DNA of 64,000 nucleotides from Demequina litoralis (GCF_030418455.1 NZ_JAUHPW010000003.1:62001-126000); one strand, 5' to 3'; shown: positions 16,897 to 25,659, numbered from the stretch's first letter. Translations and numbers: made by a program. The notes: generated by a model not told the origin, from the sequence alone.

Positions 16897-18750
16897 ATGT
16901 CTGTCGAGGTCCTGGTGACGCTGTTCGCCGCGGTGCGGGACCTCGCGATCGCCGCGACCACCGGCGCGCTGCTCGTCATCGCGGCCGTGCTGCCGCGCGG
17001 CCACGCCGCCGTGGGCCGCGCCGCGCTGGTCGCCCGCATCGGCTCGATCGGCTGGGTGGTCGGCGCGTTCGGCCACTCGCTCGCGACGTACGCGAGCATC
17101 CGCGGCTCGCTGCCCGACGCCTCGCGCTTCGTCGAGGAGTGGTGGAGCTACTCCACCTCGGTCGACCTGCTCATCGCGTACCTCCAGGTGCTCGCCGCCG
17201 GGCTCGTCGCATCGGTGCTGTGCACGCTCGTGCGCACCCCGGCCGTGGCCGCGTGGTCGCTCGTGCCGGTCGCGTGGGCGCTCGGCTGGCTCGCCGAGAC
17301 GGGGCACGCCGCCGGCGCCGCCGACCACCACCTCGCCACCTCCGCGATGTTCCTCCACCTCGCGGGTGCGGTGGTGTGGACGGGCGTCATCGGCGTGATG
17401 CTGACGCTGCGCGGGGTCCTCGGAGACGCCACGAAGGCGACGATCGGGCGCGCCTCGAGGATCGCGATCTGGGCGGCCGTCGCGGTCGTCGTCTCCGGCG
17501 CCGTGAGCGGCGGGATCCGGCTGTCGACCCCGTCCGAGCTGTGGACCAGCCCGTACGGACGCCTGCTGGTGCTGAAGATCGGGCTGATGTCCGTCGCCGT
17601 CGCGCTCGCGGCCCTCCACCGGCGCGTGTCGCTGCCGCGCCTCGACGAGGCTCAGGCGCGCGCGCGGTTCTGGCGCCTCATGGCGGTCGACGTCGCCGCA
17701 CTCGTCGCGGTCATGGGCGTCGCGGCCGTGCTCGCCTCGACCGCGCCGCCGATCCCGATCGTGCCCGTCGAGGAGCCGAGCCCCGCCTACTTCCTCACCG
17801 GCTACGAGCTGCCTCCGGCGCCCACCGCGTGGCAGTGGATCGCGCAGTGGCGCCTCGAGATCATCACCGCCTTCGTGCTCGCGGCCGCCGCGCTCACGTA
17901 CGTGCGCTGGGTGCTGCGCCTGCGCCGCCGCGGCGACGCGTGGCCCTGGTACCGGACCGCATCGTTCCTCACCGGGATCGGGCTGCTCGTGTGGCTCACG
18001 CAGGGCGCGCCCACCGTCTACGGCATGGTGACGTTCAGCGGCCACATGCTCGAGCACATGCTGCTCGTCATGGCGGCTCCGGTGCCTCTCACGTTCGGCG
18101 CCCCCGTCACCCTCGCGCTGCGCGCGCTGCCGCCGCGGCGCGACGGCTCCGTGGGCCCGCGCGAGTGGATCCGCATCGTGGTCGAGTCCCGCTGGATGCG
18201 CTTCTGGGCGCATCCCGTGGTGGCCGCGGTGAGCTTCGCGGGCTTCCTCATCGTCTTCTACTACTCGCCGCTGTTCGAGTTCGCGCTGCGCAACCACGTG
18301 GGCCACCTGTGGATGATCCTGCACTTCACGATCGTGGGGTACCTCTTCGTCAACGCGCTCGTCGGCATCGACCCCGGCCCCACGCGCCCGGGCTACCCGA
18401 TGCGCATCGTGCTGCTGTTCGCCACCATGGCGTTCCACGCGTTCTTCGGCGTGGCGATCATGATGTCGACGGTCCTCATCGCGCCCACCTGGTTCGGCCT
18501 CATGGGGCGCACGTGGGGCCCCGATGCGATCACGGACCAGCAGTACGGCGGACAGATCGCGTGGGGCATCGGCGAGTTCCCGGTGGTGCTGCTCGCGATC
18601 GGCATCGTCGTCGCGTGGCGCCGTGCCGATGCGAAGGAGAGCCGCCGGCTCGACCGCAAGGCGGAGCGGGACGACGACGCGGAGCTGCGCGCCTACAACG
18701 CGATGCTCGCACGCACGGCCGAGGAGGACGCCCGCCAGGATTCCCCATGA
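16897..18750 (+). CDS. CopD / CtaG fusion membrane protein
   Basis: A 617-residue protein with about fourteen membrane segments. Residues about 1-275 contain the CopD copper-resistance domain, with His and Trp residues in ETGHAAGAADHHLATSAMFLHL near 130-150. Residues about 310-600 are the CtaG/caa3_CtaG cytochrome c oxidase assembly domain, with HMLEHMLLVMAAPV near 380 and later His pairs (LWMILHFT, FHAFFG). The fusion is known in actinobacteria and is thought to handle copper for oxidase assembly. It stands alone with a leaderless start. Its stop codon lies inside a long inverted repeat. Confidence 0.9.
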   Translation: MSVEVLVTLFAAVRDLAIAATTGALLVIAAVLPRGHAAVGRAALVARIGSIGWVVGAFGHSLATYASIRGSLPDASRFVEEWWSYSTSVDLLIAYLQVLAAGLVASVLCTLVRTPAVAAWSLVPVAWALGWLAETGHAAGAADHHLATSAMFLHLAGAVVWTGVIGVMLTLRGVLGDATKATIGRASRIAIWAAVAVVVSGAVSGGIRLSTPSELWTSPYGRLLVLKIGLMSVAVALAALHRRVSLPRLDEAQARARFWRLMAVDVAALVAVMGVAAVLASTAPPIPIVPVEEPSPAYFLTGYELPPAPTAWQWIAQWRLEIITAFVLAAAALTYVRWVLRLRRRGDAWPWYRTASFLTGIGLLVWLTQGAPTVYGMVTFSGHMLEHMLLVMAAPVPLTFGAPVTLALRALPPRRDGSVGPREWIRIVVESRWMRFWAHPVVAAVSFAGFLIVFYYSPLFEFALRNHVGHLWMILHFTIVGYLFVNALVGIDPGPTRPGYPMRIVLLFATMAFHAFFGVAIMMSTVLIAPTWFGLMGRTWGPDAITDQQYGGQIAWGIGEFPVVLLAIGIVVAWRRADAKESRRLDRKAERDDDAELRAYNAMLARTAEEDARQDSP

Positions 18751-18811
18751 CAAGGGTGACGCGTGTGACTTGCGGCGCGGTCGCGCCAGTCACACCCGTC
18801 ACCCTTGTCAT
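18747..18811. terminator. Long near-perfect inverted repeat between convergent genes
   Basis: Two 24-base arms (18747-18770 and 18788-18811) pair with a single mismatch, starting ATGACAAGGGTGAC. The 17-base middle holds a second perfect stem, GGCGCG-GT-CGCGCC, so the whole 65 bases can fold into one extended hairpin. The left arm includes the stop codon of the CopD/CtaG gene; the right arm ends 22 bases before the UGP stop. It probably terminates both transcripts, though the stem is longer than usual. Confidence 0.7.
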
Positions 18812-18833
18812 TGGCAATCGACGATGTGCGGGG

Positions 18834-20216
18834 TCAGCCTTCCAGCACCGTCCCGTCCGGGATGGTCTCGGCCTTGCCTGTGTCCGCGAGCACCACGTCG
18901 CCGCGGCACACGACCCCGGCGCCGAACGTCCAGTCGCCCTTGACCGTGAGCGACACCGCGTCCTTGAGCGACGGCGCACCATGCGGGAAGCGGGCCTCGA
19001 ACTTCGACATCGTCTTGTAGTGCTTCGAGTCGAGGTCCACGAGCGGGGCCGCGGCCACCGCGAGGCGCAGCGCGCCGTCCTCGTCGAGCGTGTACGCGTC
19101 GGAGCGCAGCAGCAGCAGGTCGTTCGTGGTCTTGACCGGGAGGAAGCGGTCGCGGCCCACGACGATCGACGTCGCTCCCTCGAACACCTCGATCGCGGCG
19201 CCCATGGCGGTCTCGATCTGGAACACCTCGGGGGAGGTCGAGTCGGTCGGATCGACGTTCTTGACGTTGCGGATCAGCGGCAGGCCCAGCACCGCGCCGC
19301 GCTCCTTGAGCGCCGCGTAGAGCTTCTCGAGGTCGAACCACAGGTTGTTCGTGTGGAAGAACGGGTGGTGGTGCTCGTCCGTGAAGTAGTGCATCTCCTC
19401 GGGCGCCGTCTGCGCGGTGTCGCGCAGGATGAGGCGGCCGTCGGCCTTGCGGACGGCGAGGTGGCCGCCCTTGCGGTCCGCGGCGGTGCGCCGGCACAGC
19501 TCCGCGGCGTACGGGGCGCCCGAGGCGGCGAACCAGCCCGCGATCGTGGGGCTCGGCACCGCGCCGAGGTTGTCCGAGTTGCCGGTCGAGGCGTAGCGGA
19601 AGCCCTGCTCGAGCAGCTTCTCGAGGATCCCCGAGCCGAGCAGCGCGGTGTAGATGTCGCCGTGGCCCGGCGGGCACCACTCGAGCGTGGGGTCCTGGGG
19701 CCACTCGGCCGGCATGAGGCCGTCGACGAGGAGCTTGGGCTCGGCGTTCTGGAGGAAGTCCAGCGGCAGCCCGTCGACCTTGAGGTCGATGTACGGCGCG
19801 AGCGCCTCGAGGGTGTCGTCCTGCGTGCGGAAGCTGTTCATCAGCACGAGCGGGAGGCGCGCGCCCGTCGCGGCGCGGGCCTGCTTCACCTGGTCGACGA
19901 TGAGGTCGAGGAAGCTCTTGCCGTCGCGCACCGGCAGCAGCGACTTGGCGCGGTCCATGCCCATCGAGGTGCCGAGACCGCCGTTGAGGCGGATGATCGC
20001 GGTCTTCGCGAAGGCCTCGCGTGCGGCGTCGTCGTCGATGTCGACGCCCTCGAGGAACGGCGGATCGAGCAGCGGCTCGATGGTGTCCTCGCGGATGAGC
20101 CCGGTCGCGCCGGCCTCCAGCTCCGCGAAGTAGTGGGAGAAGACGTCGATGGCGGTCTGCTCGACCCCGGCGGCGGCCATCTTGGCCTGGGCGGCGATGA
20201 GTCCAGGAGCGGTCAT
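18834..20216 (-). CDS. UTP-glucose-1-phosphate uridylyltransferase, UGP type
   Basis: A 460-residue protein of the eukaryote-like UDPGP family rather than the short bacterial GalU type. The nucleotide-binding loop is LNGGLGTSMGMDRAKSLLPV near residues 78-97, followed by LDLIVDQV and LMNSFRTQDDTL. It makes UDP-glucose in the cytoplasm for glycan and trehalose synthesis. Some actinobacteria use this type. The start at ATG 20216 lies seven bases after a TAGGCT box, suggesting a leaderless mRNA. UDP-glucose could feed the surface glycan genes at 0-6 kb, but there is no operon link. Confidence 0.92.
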   Translation of the reverse strand: MTAPGLIAAQAKMAAAGVEQTAIDVFSHYFAELEAGATGLIREDTIEPLLDPPFLEGVDIDDDAAREAFAKTAIIRLNGGLGTSMGMDRAKSLLPVRDGKSFLDLIVDQVKQARAATGARLPLVLMNSFRTQDDTLEALAPYIDLKVDGLPLDFLQNAEPKLLVDGLMPAEWPQDPTLEWCPPGHGDIYTALLGSGILEKLLEQGFRYASTGNSDNLGAVPSPTIAGWFAASGAPYAAELCRRTAADRKGGHLAVRKADGRLILRDTAQTAPEEMHYFTDEHHHPFFHTNNLWFDLEKLYAALKERGAVLGLPLIRNVKNVDPTDSTSPEVFQIETAMGAAIEVFEGATSIVVGRDRFLPVKTTNDLLLLRSDAYTLDEDGALRLAVAAAPLVDLDSKHYKTMSKFEARFPHGAPSLKDAVSLTVKGDWTFGAGVVCRGDVVLADTGKAETIPDGTVLEG

Positions 20217-20223
20217 GACCCCG

Positions 20224-20229
20224 AGCCTA
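20224..20229 (-). promoter_or_regulatory. -10 box TAGGCT for UGP gene
   Basis: On the reverse strand TAGGCT, seven bases, then ATG at 20216; a leaderless start for the uridylyltransferase. Confidence 0.5.
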
Positions 20230-20725
20230 GGGGCTGTGAACGCGACCGGGCCAGGGCGAAGGGCCGGTGTTCACCGCCTCGTAGGGCATGACGTTGTTTC
20301 CACAGATTTCCTCCACAGGTGTGGGTAAAACCCCGCGGCTCCGCACAAGACATGTGGATGAGCATGTGGGTGCGCGGTGGACGGAAGATCGATGCCGCAG
20401 ATGCCTTGCATCACCCCGGGGGACGCGAGTAGAAACGCCTCTAGCGAAAAGGTGCGACGCGTGCCGAAGGGTGAGGGTGAGAACGCTCTCCCGAGGACGT
20501 CGGACCCGCCGCTGCGCCGGAAACGGCACGGGACGGGGGCGACGGCAGGCGTGTGCGCGCGCCGGATCGGACTCCTCGGACAACGGCGGTCCGCGTTCGC
20601 CGTCTCGTACGCGAGGCGGGCGGACCTGTGGGTGACGGCACAGGGCACGACGGGCCCGGGGAGTCGGCCGAGAGGTCGTCGCCGCGAATCGGGCGTCGCC
20701 CACCGTGGTCTCTCGAGCTGCAGGG

Positions 20726-20758
20726 AAGGCCCCCCGGACCCGAATTCCGGGGGGCCTT
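20726..20758 (+). terminator. Orphan terminator hairpin
   Basis: A perfect 13-bp stem (AAGGCCCCCCGGA / TCCGGGGGGCCTT) with a 7-base loop. The A-tract before and T-pair after fit a Rho-independent terminator readable in either direction. No gene ends before it on the + strand and none ends after it on the - strand, so it implies an unseen short transcript in the 20.25-20.72 kb gap. Confidence 0.7.
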
Positions 20759-20861
20759 CGCCATGCCCGGACCTGTGGACGATGCGCCCCGGCCGCGTCG
20801 CCCGGCCTCGCCTTCTCGCCGTGCGACACTTTCCCGGACGTCAGCAGCGAGGGAGGGTCCG

Positions 20862-21416
20862 ATGGTCGACACGATCGAGGTCGAGGCGCCGCAGGAGGTC
20901 GCCGTCGAGGGCGGCAACGGCGTCGGCATCGCCTCCTTCGTCACCGGCTGCCTCGGGCTGGGACCCATCGCGATCGTGCTCGGGCTCGTGGGGCTGTCCC
21001 GCTGGCGCTCGGGCGCCGCGGGCCGGCGCAGCTGGCCGCTCGCCGGTCTCGTCCTCGGCATCGTCGGGACGCTCGGGGCGGCGGCGCTCGCGGCGGCCGT
21101 GCTCACGTCGGGCACCGATGCGGCGGAGCAGGACCTCCGCGCCCAGGCCGACGTCGTCATGCTCGGCAACGCCGTGGTCGAGGGCTACGTCGCCGACCCC
21201 GACGGTGCGGTGACCGTCAGCGTCGAACCCTCCGGCTACGTCGTCGACGGGATCGAGCTGCCCGCGCAGCTGTCGCTGGACGAGGACCGGGCCGTCAGCC
21301 TCGAGGGGACGGATGCCTTCGACTGGTGCCTCACGCTCACCTACGGAGGGGGCCAGGACGATGCGGTCGCGTTCGCCGCGACGGAGGGTCTCGTCCGGTC
21401 CTGCCCCGTTCCGTGA
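20862..21416 (+). CDS. DUF4190-like small membrane protein
   Basis: A 184-residue protein with two close membrane helices: GIASFVTGCLGLGPIAIVLG (about 22-45) and WPLAGLVLGIVGTLGAAALA (about 60-85), separated by a basic Arg-rich turn, as in DUF4190 proteins. The C-terminal ~95 residues are extracytoplasmic and acidic, with VSVEPSGYVVDGIELP and two Cys (FDWCLTL, VRSCPVP) that may form a disulfide. Function unknown. The start at 20862 was chosen for GGGAGGG seven bases upstream; upstream in-frame ATG/GTG codons would extend through the terminator hairpin. It has no operon partner. Confidence 0.75.
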   Translation: MVDTIEVEAPQEVAVEGGNGVGIASFVTGCLGLGPIAIVLGLVGLSRWRSGAAGRRSWPLAGLVLGIVGTLGAAALAAAVLTSGTDAAEQDLRAQADVVMLGNAVVEGYVADPDGAVTVSVEPSGYVVDGIELPAQLSLDEDRAVSLEGTDAFDWCLTLTYGGGQDDAVAFAATEGLVRSCPVP

Positions 21417-21435
21417 TGCCCGTTTTGTGCCGCGG

Positions 21436-21451
21436 TGTGATGGTCGTCACA
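21436..21451. promoter_or_regulatory. CRP/GlxR-like site
   Basis: TGTGATGGTCGTCACA is a perfect TGTGA-N6-TCACA palindrome, the consensus for cAMP-responsive CRP and actinobacterial GlxR proteins. It lies about 200 bp before the small peptide and c-di-GMP gene. It could instead be a weak hairpin closing the DUF4190 gene. Confidence 0.5.
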
Positions 21452-21459
21452 CCCTGAAT

Positions 21460-21610
21460 AGATGCTGGTGCGGCGACGATTGTTGCGCAAGAATGAGCCA
21501 CGGCTGGGCGGTCCAGCCGGAAACCAGGCAGGACGATGTCATGCCGGGGCCTCATCACCCTTCAGCGAGACCCGGGCATAGGCGGGGCTAGCCCTGTCGC
21601 CGGCGGAGTC
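21460..21610 (+). other. Structured leader before the c-di-GMP unit
   Basis: The stretch holds several possible stems, including CGGCTGG / CCAGCCG around a 5-base loop near 21502-21520 and a second GC-rich fold near 21565-21600. It may be a regulatory 5' leader. It does not match the c-di-GMP-I/II or other riboswitch signatures that can be recalled, so only structure, not class, is claimed. Confidence 0.3.
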
Positions 21611-21632
21611 CTCCGAGCAGAGGGAGAACACC

Positions 21633-21743
21633 ATGAAGAAGTGGAACGCATTCAAGGACAACACCGTCGTCCGCGTCGCGGCGAGCACGGGCACGCTCGT
21701 CGCCGTCGCCGTGGTCGTCGGCGCCGGGTTCAAGTGGGTCTGA
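21633..21743 (+). CDS. 36-residue single-pass membrane peptide
   Basis: ATG at 21633 follows a good AGAGGGAG site. The peptide begins MKKWNAFKDNTVVRVAAST and continues as a Val/Ala/Gly-rich membrane helix (about 20-33), ending FKWV. Codons are typical of the genome. It would be an N-in, C-out small membrane protein. Its last ten bases overlap the proposed GTG start of the GGDEF-EAL gene, suggesting translational coupling and a shared role in membrane c-di-GMP signalling (inference). Confidence 0.6.
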   Translation: MKKWNAFKDNTVVRVAASTGTLVAVAVVVGAGFKWV

Positions 21744-23803
21744 ACCACCCGAAGTCAGGGGGCGGCGCGTCCGCGAGGTTCGCGCCGCCCTCGCTTCTTT
21801 CCGCCTACCTCGCGGCGGTCTGCACCCTGGGCCTCGGCGGGATCCTCGCCGTCGTCGCGCTGACGCCGTGGGTCGAGCTCTCCGACCATGTGATGACGCT
21901 GCAGGTCGCGTTCCTGGCGATCGCCGCCATCGCAGGCGAGGTCCGGCCGATCAGGCTCGTGATCGGCGGCGACGAGACCCGCAGGCTCTCCACATCGGCG
22001 CCCTTCGTGCTGGCGTTGATCGGCGTCGCAGGCGTTGGCGTGGCGGTCGTGGTCCAGCTGATCGCGAGCCTTGCCGACGACGCCCTCCGCCGTCGGGAGC
22101 CCAAGAAGTCCCTGTTCAACACCGCGCAGTACGCGCTCAGCGTCATCGTGGCCGGCCTCGTGTACGCGTGGCTGACCGGCGGAGACGTCTTCGCCAGCAC
22201 CCCGAGCGATCCGGTCACCTACCTGGCCGCGCTGCTCGTCGCCGGTGTGGCCATGATCGCCACCAACTGGGTGCTCGTCGCCGTGGTGGTCTCACTCGCG
22301 ACGGGGCAGCCGCTCCGGGACGCGGTGCGCGAGGACATCCGCGATCTGCTGATCACCAACATCGTCCTGCTGAGCATCGGCGGCGTCGCGGCCGAGGTCG
22401 CCGCGGACGGCATCGGTGCGCTCCTCCTGCTGGTCGCCCCCGTCGTGGCCGCGCACCTCTTCACGATGGCCGCAGCGCGCCACGCGCACGACGCGACGCA
22501 CGACTCCCTCACCGGTCTCGGCAACCGCGGCCAGCTCCACCACGAGCTCGACAACGCGTTCGCGGCACCGGCGCCGCTGCGTCTCGGCGGGCCCGGGCTG
22601 GTGCTCATCGACCTCGACCACTTCAAGGACTTCAACGACACGCTCGGCCACCCGGTGGGCGACGAGATCCTCCGCCAGGTCGCCGTGCGCCTGCGCGAGG
22701 TCGCGCCCGAGGGCGCCTCGGTGCACCGGCTGGGCGGCGACGAGTTCGCCGTGGTGGTCCGCGGCGACCTCGCCGCCTCGCGGCAGGTCGCGCGGGACAT
22801 CCTCGCCTCGCTCGACGAGCCGGTGCGGGTCGAGAGCCTCGAGCTGCTCGTGCGCGCGAGCGCCGGGCTCGCGGTCGCGCCGCTCCACGGCGAGGACGGC
22901 GAGACCCTCATGAAGAACGCGGACATCGCGCTCTACCACGCGAAGCTCGAGCGCGACCGGATCAGCACCTTCTCGCCCGAGTTCGACATCAACACGGTCG
23001 AGCGCCTCCAGCTCCTCGCCGACCTGCGCACCGCGCTCGACACGGGCCAGCTGCACGTGGTCTACCAGCCGCAGACGGACCTCACGGACGGCCGCGTCGT
23101 CGCCGTCGAGGCGCTCGTGCGCTGGCGGCACCCCGAGCGGGGGCTCGTGCGCGCCGACGAGTTCATCCCCCTCGCCGAGAACTCGGGGCTCATCTTCCCG
23201 GTCACCGCGTTCGTGCTCGACACCGCCCTCGCGCAGGTCGCGCGCTGGCACGCGGCCGGGCTCGACGTGCGCATGGCCGTCAACCTGTCCGCGCGCCACC
23301 TGTCCGACCAGGGCCTGCCGCAGCAGGTCGGGGCGGCGCTCACACGCCACCAGGTGCCCGCCTCGTCCCTCGTGCTCGAGGTGACGGAGACCGCGATCCT
23401 GTCCGACCCGGCCCGCGCGGACCTGGTCCTGCACGCGCTGCGACGCCTGGGCGTCTCGATCGCGATCGACGACTACGGCACCGGCAACGCCTCGCTCAGC
23501 TACCTCAAGCGCCTCGAGATCGACGAGCTCAAGATCGACCGCTCGTTCGTCAGCAACATCGGCGCCGACCACCACGACCTCATCATCGTCCGGTCGACCA
23601 TCTCGCTCGCCCTCGCGCTCGACCTGCGCGTGGTCGCGGAGGGCATCGAGGATGCGGAGACGGTGACGGCGCTGCGCGGCCTCGGCCACGTCATCGGCCA
23701 GGGGTACCACCTCGGCCGTCCGGTGGAGGCGCCCGAGCTGGAGCGCAGGCTCGGGATCGCCCCGGTCTCCGACACGGACGCCGCGCCTGCGAGAATCGTC
23801 TGA
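21734..23803 (+). CDS. Membrane GGDEF-EAL c-di-GMP enzyme
   Basis: About 689 residues. An N-terminal membrane domain of about seven or eight helices (residues about 15-240) is followed by a GGDEF domain (DSLTGLGNR near 258; intact LGGDEF near 333-338) and an EAL domain (VEALVRWRHPERG near 458, ETAIL, DDYGTGNASLSYL near 578, EGIED). Both catalytic motifs are intact, so it may make and break c-di-GMP. No RxxD inhibitory site is seen five residues before GGDEF. The start is uncertain: GTG at 21734 is in frame and overlaps the small-peptide stop, but has a weak ribosome site. DUF5317 follows after two bases. Confidence 0.9.
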   Translation: MGLNHPKSGGGASARFAPPSLLSAYLAAVCTLGLGGILAVVALTPWVELSDHVMTLQVAFLAIAAIAGEVRPIRLVIGGDETRRLSTSAPFVLALIGVAGVGVAVVVQLIASLADDALRRREPKKSLFNTAQYALSVIVAGLVYAWLTGGDVFASTPSDPVTYLAALLVAGVAMIATNWVLVAVVVSLATGQPLRDAVREDIRDLLITNIVLLSIGGVAAEVAADGIGALLLLVAPVVAAHLFTMAAARHAHDATHDSLTGLGNRGQLHHELDNAFAAPAPLRLGGPGLVLIDLDHFKDFNDTLGHPVGDEILRQVAVRLREVAPEGASVHRLGGDEFAVVVRGDLAASRQVARDILASLDEPVRVESLELLVRASAGLAVAPLHGEDGETLMKNADIALYHAKLERDRISTFSPEFDINTVERLQLLADLRTALDTGQLHVVYQPQTDLTDGRVVAVEALVRWRHPERGLVRADEFIPLAENSGLIFPVTAFVLDTALAQVARWHAAGLDVRMAVNLSARHLSDQGLPQQVGAALTRHQVPASSLVLEVTETAILSDPARADLVLHALRRLGVSIAIDDYGTGNASLSYLKRLEIDELKIDRSFVSNIGADHHDLIIVRSTISLALALDLRVVAEGIEDAETVTALRGLGHVIGQGYHLGRPVEAPELERRLGIAPVSDTDAAPARIV

Positions 23804-23805
23804 CG

Positions 23806-24369
23806 ATGCTGGTCCTCGCCGCGGGCGTCCTCGCCCTCCTGTCCCCGCTCATCGCGCTGCGATGGCCCGCGGGCCTGCTCCTGCGCCGTTGGCGCTGGGC
23901 GTGGCTCATCTGGGCGGCGCTGCTGCTGCAGATCGTCATCATCGACGTGCATCTGCCCGGCATCCTCGCAGAGGCCGGGCACCTGGCCACCTATGCCGCG
24001 GCGCTCGCGTTCGTGTGGCTCAACCGTGAGGTCCGCGGCCTCCTCGTCGTCGGCGCGGGAGCGCTGTCGAACGGCGTCACCATCGCCCTCAACGGCGGTG
24101 TCCTGCCGGCGAGCGCGGCCGCCACCGCCGCGGCCGGTATCGACCCCGACCACGCCTTCGCCAACACCGCGGTGCTCGCCGACCCGGTGCTGCCGTGGCT
24201 CGGCGACGTCTTCGCGTGGCCCGACCCGCTGCCGTTGGCGAACACCTTCAGCATCGGCGACATCCTCATCGTGGTCGGCGTCGGAGTCGTCGCCTGGTCC
24301 GGCTCGCGTCGGCTGGGCGCGGGCACCGCGACGGCGGACGATGCGCCCGTGACGGCCGCGGAGAGGTGA
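23806..24369 (+). CDS. DUF5317 membrane protein
   Basis: A 187-residue protein with about five membrane helices (MLVLAAGVLALLSPLIAL, WLIWAALLLQIVII, LATYAAALAFVW, LLVVGAGALSNGVTIALNGG, ILIVVGVGVVAWSG). The asparagine-glycine rich ALNGGVLP and the NTFSIGDILI segment are characteristic of DUF5317. Function unknown. The ATG lies two bases after the GGDEF-EAL stop, and the next gene overlaps its stop as GTGA, so all three are probably one operon. The start region TGACGATGCT contains the recurrent octamer. Confidence 0.82.
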   Translation: MLVLAAGVLALLSPLIALRWPAGLLLRRWRWAWLIWAALLLQIVIIDVHLPGILAEAGHLATYAAALAFVWLNREVRGLLVVGAGALSNGVTIALNGGVLPASAAATAAAGIDPDHAFANTAVLADPVLPWLGDVFAWPDPLPLANTFSIGDILIVVGVGVVAWSGSRRLGAGTATADDAPVTAAER

Positions 24370-25535
24370 CCGGCAGGTCCCGTGGAGGCCTCGCCGCCGC
24401 GCTGGCGGTGTACCTCGTCGCGCTGACCCTGCGGCCGGCCCAGACGTCCGTCGGGCCCGTCCTCGGCGACATCGGCGCGGACCTCGGCCTGGGCGAGGGG
24501 GCGCTCGGCCTGCTGGGCGCGCTGCCCCTGCTCGGCTTCGCGGCGGTGTCCCCGCTCGTGCATCGGCTGTCCTCGCGCTGGGGTGCCGAGGGCACGCTGC
24601 TCGCAGCCCTCGCCGGGCTCGTGCTCGGCGTCGTCGTGCGCTCCTGGACGGGGGCGCCGGGCCTGTGGCTCGGCACCGCGGTCATCGGCGCGACGGTCGC
24701 CATCGGCAACGTGCTCGTCCCCGTCATCGTCAAGCGCGACTTCCCCGACCGCATCGCGCTCGCGACCGGCGCCTACTCCGCCGTCATCGCCGGGTCCGCG
24801 GCCGTCGGCGCGGCCGTCGCGGTGCCGCTCGCGGCGGCCGGGACGTGGAGGCTGGCGCTCGGGGTCTGGGCCGTGCCGTTCGCCGTGGTGGCGCTCGTGT
24901 GGTGGCTGCGCACGCGGGTACGGCACGATGCGGAGGCGACGGTCGCGGAGGTCGATCTCGCGCACTCCAGCGTCTGGCGGTCCGCCACCGCCTGGCTCGT
25001 CACCGGCTTCATGGGTCTGCAGGCGACCAGCTTCTACGTGCTGGTGACGTGGCTGCCCACCATCGAGGCGTCGTTCGGCGTCTCCGCCCACACCGCCGGC
25101 ATCCACCTCTTCGTCTACCAGATGGTGGGCATCGTCGGCGGACTGCTCATCCCGTTCGTCATGCGGCCCGCGAGCCAGGTCGGCGCGGCGGTCACCTCGA
25201 CGCTGTTCATCACGGTGGGCACCGCCGGTCTCCTGGTGGCGCCCGACGCGGTGGTGGCGTGGATCGTCATCGCCGGGCTCGGTTCCGGCGCCTCCCTCGT
25301 CATGGCTCTGTCGCTCATGAGCCTGCGCGGGCGCACGCCGTCCGAGACGACCCAGCTGTCGGGCATGGCGCAGTCGATCGGCTACCTGCTCGCCGCCGTC
25401 GGTCCGGTGGCCGCCGGCGTCCTCGCGGAGGCCACCGGCTCGTGGACGCCCACGCTGATCCTTCTCCTCGCGTTCGCCGCGGGGCAGCTCGTGGTGGGCC
25501 TCGCGGTCGGGGTGGACCGTCGCGCGCGCCTCTGA
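24366..25535 (+). CDS. CynX/NimT-like MFS transporter
   Basis: A 389-residue protein with twelve predicted membrane helices. LTLRPAQTSVGPVLGDIGADLG near residue 18 and the later MALSLMSLRGRT segment are typical of the CynX/NimT family (cyanate, 2-nitroimidazole and similar small solutes). The substrate cannot be assigned. The start is GTG at 24366 overlapping the DUF5317 stop by four bases. No regulator or enzyme neighbour indicates the substrate; cotranscription with a c-di-GMP enzyme may be incidental. Confidence 0.85.
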   Translation: MTGRSRGGLAAALAVYLVALTLRPAQTSVGPVLGDIGADLGLGEGALGLLGALPLLGFAAVSPLVHRLSSRWGAEGTLLAALAGLVLGVVVRSWTGAPGLWLGTAVIGATVAIGNVLVPVIVKRDFPDRIALATGAYSAVIAGSAAVGAAVAVPLAAAGTWRLALGVWAVPFAVVALVWWLRTRVRHDAEATVAEVDLAHSSVWRSATAWLVTGFMGLQATSFYVLVTWLPTIEASFGVSAHTAGIHLFVYQMVGIVGGLLIPFVMRPASQVGAAVTSTLFITVGTAGLLVAPDAVVAWIVIAGLGSGASLVMALSLMSLRGRTPSETTQLSGMAQSIGYLLAAVGPVAAGVLAEATGSWTPTLILLLAFAAGQLVVGLAVGVDRRARL

Positions 25536-25659
25536 CGCGGCCCCGCGCCCGGCGCGCCGCACCCGCGCGGCGTAGAATTGAAGGCGGCGAATACCAAGGA
25601 CGATGCCCCTCCTCCCGTGGACCCGGACGCTCCGGACCGGCACCGGGGAAGGGGACATC

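Larger units (their letters stand above)
20217..20861. other. Unassigned 645-bp intergenic region
   Basis: This is the largest gap in the window. The first ~200 bases are relatively A/T-richer and hold DnaA-box-like words: GTTTCCACA near 20294, TTACCCACA on the reverse strand near 20321, and TCATCCACA on the reverse strand near 20352. The middle has no coding signal in any frame. The right part ends in a strong terminator hairpin at 20726-20758. Classic landmarks of tmRNA, RNase P RNA and SRP RNA were looked for and not found. Confidence 0.5.

Noticed and set aside
20250-20725. tmRNA, RNase P RNA or SRP RNA in the large gap
   Set aside because: No tag peptide frame, no GAGGAAAGTCC-type RNase P core and no SRP tetraloop domain could be found; only an unnamed possible transcript is claimed.
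21460-21610. c-di-GMP riboswitch before the GGDEF-EAL gene
   Set aside because: Stems are present, but the conserved bases of class I and II c-di-GMP riboswitches are not visible.
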